Assembly (NCBI GenBank): GCA_028671895.1
Contig: CM053813.1
Location: forward strand, 7,378,001-7,442,000
Direction of reading: 5' to 3'
Length of the DNA stretch: 64,000 nucleotides
From: Oenanthe sinensis
Taxonomy: Eukaryota; Streptophyta; Magnoliopsida; Apiales; Apiaceae
Part shown: positions 59,455 to 64,000 of the stretch, one piece after another
Layout: the number at the start of each line of letters is the position of its first letter
Numbering within the stretch: the stretch's first letter is position 1
Translations under genes and position numbers: made by a program
The notes under the pieces: generated by a model
What the model saw: only the letters and a program-made list of their open reading frames with translations
What the model was told of the DNA's origin: nothing
The model's database searches: none

Positions 59455-60130
59455 AATTGGCTACATTTTTCTTCTCATCATCATATTCTTTTGATTTTAC
59501 TTTTTCATCATCCTTTACCTCCTTATGTGATGTAGCACTGAATATAAATAATTGTAAAAATGAAGACAAAACAAGATCACGTTGATATAAAATTAGCAAA
59601 ATAAACATGAAGAAATTTTTTTAAAAATAATATGTTGTAACATTTAAAATTAGAAATTATCCAACTATTGCTTCTACCTGACTTTATTTTGGACTATAGT
59701 TTTCTGATTTCTATTTAAGGCTCTGTTTTCATTCTGTTTTCTCGGAGCATTTTCTTCTCATACAACACTAAAATATAAATAATAAAGAAAATAAAATCAT
59801 GTCATTATAAAGATTGATGGATCACATTTGACAAAATAGGAATTCAATATAAATCATTGAAAAATAAAAAGGTATCTGATTATTGCCTTACCGGGCTACA
59901 TCTTTCTTCTTATTATCATCTACTTTCTCAACAATCATTTTACCTAATGCAACACTAAAAATAAATAATGCAGAAAAAAGAAGGTCAAAACAAGATTGTA
60001 TCATTATAAATATCGATAAAACAAATATGAGAAACTAAAAAATAATAAATTAAAAATTAACCTACATTTCTCCTTAGAATTATTCCATTTTTTCTCTATT
60101 TCTCTCGAAATTAATATTGAATGTCGCATA
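59455..60130 (-). repeat. Tandem array of exon-like lysine-rich repeats (3-4 units)
   Basis: Units of roughly 170-230 bp starting near 59455, 59680, 59890 and 60058. On the minus strand each has a T-rich tract ending in AG, then TGYTRYA..., a short Lys/Glu/Asp-rich open stretch (for example KEVKDDEKVKSKEYDDEKKN, and GKMIVEKVDDNKKKD), then a donor-like site (GTAAGG at about 59889, GTAGAA at about 59675, lost in the lowest unit). The intron-like parts are also repeated (AATAAATAAT... CAAGAT... ATTATAAAGAT). The fourth unit is the most decayed. It resembles local duplication of one exon plus its intron. Confidence 0.6.
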
Positions 60131-60359
60131 GCTTTTGTACTCTCTTTTTTAAGAAAGAAATCAAATGTCATTTTAAAATTTATAATGGTTGTTTCAAAGT
60201 CCTTTTTAGCTCGATATTGATGACGGCATTAAGAAAAAAGTAATTTAGTGCAACGGTAAAAAATATATAAGTATATGAAGTATACCCATAAGAAATAAAT
60301 AAATTAGGGCAACAATAAAAAATATATACAAATATTAGAAAAAATTATAAAAATAATAT

Positions 60360-60720
60360 TAAAAGTATTACTCCTGAATTAGCAAATACAAAGTAGTATC
60401 TTCCCCTTCAGGTATAGGAAACCCCTATTCTATCGATTTAGTTGTTGCTTAGAACAACTCTGAAAAATAAAAACCTTAATAAAGGAAATAATAAATTAAT
60501 AGGAGACTTAAAAACTAAATTCTTATAGATATTAAAAGAAAAAACTCATTACTAAATTACTAATTGGATTTGTTGCAATTTCCAAAAGTAAAGGTTTATT
60601 GTACCAAGATACGTCATTACTAGAGTCTTCATCAAGTAATTGATCAACTGTGATTAGATCTTTCATAAAATTTGACTCTTCATTATTAGACCTATCAAAC
60701 ACAGAAGATGAGGCAAAACA
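60360..60720 (-). pseudogene. Exon-like pieces upstream of the lysine-rich array
   Basis: Minus strand: SNNEESNFMKDLITVDQLLD then EDSSNDVSWYNKPLLLEIAT (about 60550-60690), and GFPIPEGEDTTLYLLIQE (about 60365-60420). Family unknown. The first follows a plausible acceptor (TTTGATAG). They lie between the eRF3-like exons and the repeat array on the same strand, so they could be later exons of one chimeric or decayed transcript. Confidence 0.35.
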
Positions 60721-60748
60721 TCAAATGAACACATTTGGAGAAGTCTAT

Positions 60749-60778
60749 ATATATATATATATATATACACATATATAA
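60749..60778. repeat. TA dinucleotide microsatellite
   Basis: A run of TATATATA units interrupted by CACA near its right end, followed by an A-run. Confidence 0.9.
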
Positions 60779-60794
60779 AAAAAAACTTCAAAGA

Positions 60795-60890
60795 ACCAAT
60801 ATCCTCTTGGTCCAGCGGGATCACCCTCGTACCCTTCACGGGAGGTCGAGGGTTTAACGCTTATTAAAAAAAAATCTGTGTAAGTGTGTT
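60795..60890 (+). mobile_element. SINE-like tRNA-derived insertion
   Basis: TTGGTCCAGCGGG (60808-60820) resembles a pol III A box, and GAGGTCGAGGGTTTAA (60843-60858) resembles a B box with its flank, about 35 bases further on as in tRNA-derived SINEs. An A-run (about 60865-60873) and T/G-rich tail follow. GC content is far above the surroundings. The B box is imperfect (family GGTTCGAANCC). It lies in the intron-like gap between the eRF3-like exons and the 60360-60720 pieces. No clear target duplication was found. Confidence 0.55.
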
Positions 60891-60959
60891 CAAATGGCAA
60901 AAAAAAACTCTAAATTACAAAATAAGTTGAAGTAGAGGGAGAAGGGAACAAAGTAACAT

Positions 60960-62045
60960 ACCCCTGCGTAAATGTACTACTGCCATGAGCCTGCACTTTA
61001 AAAGAATATAAAGTATCAAAAAAACAAGGGTCGTCCCACCGTGTGCAAGTCTATTTTCTCATCTTACTTTGTATATTCAAACCGCTTTCAAACGACACTA
61101 GAATGCATTCGAAATCTATAAAATATCACAAAAAAATCCTGAAAAGGTAAATAATTATACCTACACTAAGTATAAATGTTGAAAAAAATTGGCAATTGAT
61201 ATCAGAAAAAATAATATTCATTACCATTCTTGAATCCTATTTGTTTCAGAAAAATGAATGTGTTTGACTTTATTTCTTCATAGCTGGAAACAAAATATTA
61301 TAAATACTAGCATTAAAGAAATATACATGTACAGGTATAAAAACTAAAAATCAAAACCTTATTTCTTGCCAGGTTGGATCATCAATCTTGGTGACGACCA
61401 ACAAAATATTCTTGATACAGAGCCTCATAATCATGTAAACACACTCTTGTAATTCTTGAGCTTTCAAAATTTCATCAACGTCAACTTGACTTCAACATAC
61501 AAACTAATTATGCATGCAAAAAGAATATTTAGCTCCAAAAATAAATACATAAAATGTTATGGAAAAATAAATAAAAATACATACCAACACAGTTATGTTC
61601 GCTTGCATCTCTTTGCTCATTAGTTTGGACTCATATTGAGGATTACTATACAATTTAGGATAGGTTGGGATTTAGATGTGAAAAGTACAAATATTAGATG
61701 TATACAAAATATACCTTATGGAGAACAACATCAGATAGTGAGAACTTGAGACTATTGGCTAATTTATAAGATAGGGAAAAGATAAATTAATTCACCACTG
61801 ATCATACATACAACATGACGTTAAGACCAGTAAAGGATAAGGTCATACGATAAGGACAATATTTTCTCATACAAAAGCATATTTTGTTCATTGAAAGACT
61901 TCTCAAACACACAACACTACAATTGAAGGACAAAATTTTAAGCATAACCAAGAAGACATAATAAGTACTGGAGCCTCTAAAAAGTGATATCTTAATGTTT
62001 CTGTTTCAAATCCGACAGTTTCGAATTTCACAGTTTTCACTTGCC
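60960..62045 (-). pseudogene. eRF3-like translation-termination GTPase, decayed spliced copy
   Basis: Five minus-strand exon-like pieces match eRF3 (GSPT/SUP35 family) in order. About 61957-62043: KTVKFETVGFETETLRYHFL-EAP, family GKTVEVGRAHFETE-TRFTILDAPGHK. About 61585-61640: MSKEMQANITVLV, family MISGASQADIGVLV, ending at a GTATGT donor. About 61373-61490: CIKNILLVVTKIDDPTWQE, family GVSKLLVVVNKMDDPTVNW. 61225-61283: YEEIKSNTFIFLKQIGF, family YDEIESKMxPFLKSSGY, with acceptor TTTCCAG and donor GGTAATG. About 60965-61055: TRWDDPCFFDTLYSF, family CPWWDGPCLFEALD. eRF3 binds GTP and helps eRF1 release the peptide. Here DAPGHK is EAPVLI and NKMD is TKID, and no P-loop or C-terminal barrels were found, so it is a dead fragment. 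The introns imply a genomic duplicate, not a retrocopy. Matches are from memory of the family. Confidence 0.65.
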
Positions 62046-62820
62046 AACAAACACCATGCAAGTAAAAGAGTCAGTACATCCCCATATCCAGTCACTATAA
62101 GTAAAAATCCAAAACAAAATTATCGAATAACCTAATCAACTGAAAAACCATGAATAATTCTGAATAACAGATTCCCTTCTCACCCCCTTTTAGAGATCAT
62201 AATTACTTCATTTAAAACACTAGGATTTAAATCTCCAATAACAGTTGTTACAATTCTTCACTTCTCATTTTTAGTTTTATCATTGTAAACTTTAAAGCCA
62301 CTAAAAATCCTCATTCACCCATTTCCCGATATATTCATATTTAACATTACTCTAAGGCCCCACATGTATTCGAATAAGCATAAATTAAGATATGTAGTCG
62401 CTGCTTAGCCATGTGCATATCTACCATAACCCCAATAAATCAAGATCTCATAAATGTGAGTCCAACATCGTGCATCCATGAGGTCTCAGCCATTAAGTGC
62501 TTGTTACCACTTCTCAGGGCTCATGGTAAAATAATGTTTTGCAACAGGTTGATAATTTACATTTCTTAGTGACATAATGTAAGATATCAAACCTGAAAAA
62601 AAATATTTTTTTTAAAATTATTGACCAAGGCAATCTTGTGTCTTTTCCTGATGTTAAAGACTAATTTGATTGATGAACTATGGTCATCTAGGCCTTTCAG
62701 TTGTGTAGATTTGAAGTTTCATATCTACATAATTTGAAAATCTAAAATCCTATATTTCATTTTTAATATAATATTAGGGCTTATAAAAAAAGAGTACAAC
62801 CAAATTATTTCTTGGATCAA
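62046..62820. other. AT-rich sequence, nothing firmly recognised
   Basis: No open frame or repeat family is identified. It could contain lost upstream exons of the eRF3-like relic (N-terminal and P-loop region), but nothing readable was found. Confidence 0.4.
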
Positions 62821-62849
62821 TCATAGGCGTGGGCAGAAAAAATAAAAAA

Positions 62850-63160
62850 TTATTATGGTATACCATACAAGACAAATCGAGCTTTTCATTGCCCTAAAAT
62901 TGAGGATATGGAAAAAAAATTAGCTAGTGGAATGAATAAACATTGAGAAGTCTATGAGACACCATGGACTTCCAACAGTCCCCAAGAGGTCCCAAGTTTC
63001 ATCCCTGACATGTTTATGATCCCAATCAAGAAGAAAATGACCAAGCAACATTTAGATACGACAAAGCGAAATTCTGCGAGTAGTTTCATTGAAAAGAGAA
63101 GTAATCAGGATAAGGATCCAAGATCATATGATTTAAGGAATTTGAGTTCATGTTCTTAAT
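62850..63160 (+). pseudogene. Plus-strand exon-like frame with one stop, unknown family
   Basis: One frame reads YYGIPYKTNRAFHCPKIEDM, EKKLASGMNKH, stop, EVYETPWTSNSPQEVPSFIP, DMFMIPIKKKMTKQHLDTTK, then SSFIEKRSNQDKDPRSYDLR and a stop at about 63154. About 100 codons with a single interruption is unusual in this AT-rich stretch. No family is recognised. It may be part of a transposon protein. Confidence 0.35.
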
Positions 63161-63620
63161 TCGTGCAGTATAGATGGCCCAGCCCTCCCCAGCTAAACAT
63201 TTCCAACAGATTAAATCAGGTAAGATGGCTCAGAACCAAGGACAAAGACAAGGAGGATTGGTGTGATATCCAAGTTGATAGATCAAATGGAAAAGGAATG
63301 AATGATAAATATTGGACCCCAAAGATTGAGAATTGAAAGAAAATGTCAATTACGAGGATTAAGGCCTTTTTTATTAGTAAGATAACAACTTGTCTTCTCT
63401 ATTCCTCCATTTCTCAGCAAATAAATTTCTTTTTCCTTATCTAGAGTAGTTGTATAGTGCAAGCTCAGAAGAATTAGAGAAACCTACCTCAACATGATTG
63501 TCTTCATTTTTATCCACTGCTTGACCCAAATTTCTAGCACCCAACCAAAACTAGTCAATAAACTTACACATCCATCCGATTAAAATATATTTCCAGTAGG
63601 AAAGTAGTTGGATTACACCA
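63161..63620. other. Unassigned sequence between two plus-strand coding-like stretches
   Basis: Short readable stretches (for example VRWLRTKDKDKEDWCDIQVD near 63225-63280) but no family and no clear frame continuity. Confidence 0.35.
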
Positions 63621-63627
63621 AAAATTC

Positions 63628-64000
63628 ATGAAAAAAATAAAAGGTCAGTCAACAATCTACTACTTAATCATCATGGCTCAGAAAAAGGTCTCACCGACTA
63701 CTTCTATTCTTCAATCTACGTATCTCAAGATTAAGTACTTTGCGAATCATCGTTGTCTTACCAGAATCTACAAACCAAAAATGAAATCTTTAATACAAAT
63801 TAACAATCACCAAATATCATGTCCCAAAGCCCAACTACTAAGGTAAAAGTGGACTTAAATCTACCAAAACCTAAAGTTGAAAAGTTGGTGCCTAAGGCAA
63901 GTGCTGCAACTAATAAGAAAGGACCCAAGGCAATTGGGTATCAAAATCAACTTGATTATTTTTGGATATATGCAGGGAGAGAGAAGAAATCTTTGGTACT
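63628..64000 (+). pseudogene. Possible copia gag-protease linker, running off the window
   Basis: Open frame 63628-63846, then after a frame break VKVDLNLPKPKVEKLVPKAS and AATNKKGPKAIGYQNQLDYF, ending GREKKSLVL at the edge. A Lys/Pro/Val-rich stretch with GPKxIW(V)PK directly before a KSLVL/WYLDSGCSRHMTG-type segment is typical of the linker preceding the protease in SIRE-type copia polyproteins. The protease itself would lie outside the window. Identification is tentative. Confidence 0.4.

Noticed and set aside
60800..60860. Functional tRNA gene
   Set aside because: The A and B boxes are imperfect and no cloverleaf closes; the A-run tail fits a SINE better.

Overview
This window looks like nuclear DNA of a flowering plant, probably a eudicot; the species cannot be told from it. 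Nearly all of the first 56.5 kb is nested LTR retrotransposons. I see no intact host gene, rRNA, true tRNA gene, CRISPR array or bacterial-type feature. Evidence for plant origin is the set of element families (SIRE-like and Angela/BARE-like Ty1/copia, a chromovirus-type Ty3/gypsy element), initiator-Met-tRNA primer sites, 5-bp target duplications, spliced pseudogene remains and a tRNA-derived SINE.

Layout. (1) 1-16534: minus-strand Ty3/gypsy LTR (copy A), entering from the left and split at 2634/15260 by a 12,625-bp plus-strand element (2635-15259; 'large derivative' copy 1). Copy 1 has 1,806-bp LTRs, a GTTTC duplication, a perfect primer site and about four differences between its LTRs, yet its interior holds only ruined copia pol. 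(2) 16558 to about 56570: a minus-strand SIRE-like copia element, exploded by later insertions. Its 3' LTR is 16558-17680, then an env-like/accessory region (17850-22196), RNase H (22829-23590), and RT, integrase, protease and gag running up to 37112. (3) 23667-32302: a plus-strand Angela-like copia element inserted in the SIRE-like RT (GAAAA duplication; LTRs 1,595 and 1,591 bp). (4) 37113-42783: a second gypsy LTR (copy B, 4,845 bp, minus strand) plus the last few hundred bases of its pol, inserted at the SIRE-like gag. (5) 42784-56428: copy 2 of the large derivative, its 5' LTR truncated, itself carrying an Angela solo LTR at 52822-54339 (AGAAC duplication). Its right end abuts 56429, which continues a SIRE-like LTR exactly where position 17509 lies in the 3' LTR. 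Copy 2 therefore jumped into the SIRE-like 5' LTR, and a deletion later fused gypsy copy B to copy 2 at about 42783.

(6) About 56570-64000: AT-rich, low-coding DNA. It holds decayed minus-strand exons of an eRF3-like translation GTPase (60960-62045), a tandem array of exon-like lysine-rich repeats (59455-60130), a SINE-like insertion (about 60795-60890), exon-like pieces of unknown family, and at the right edge a plus-strand stretch resembling the gag-protease linker of a copia element.

None of the elements is autonomous now. The most unusual signals are dispersed palindromes: the SIRE-like element carries dozens of copies of a motif close to ATCAATTGAT in LTR, non-coding and coding DNA alike. 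The large derivative carries an array of 36-bp inverted-repeat units in its LTR, with paired changes between stem arms. Coordinates of decayed domains are approximate because reading frames are broken.
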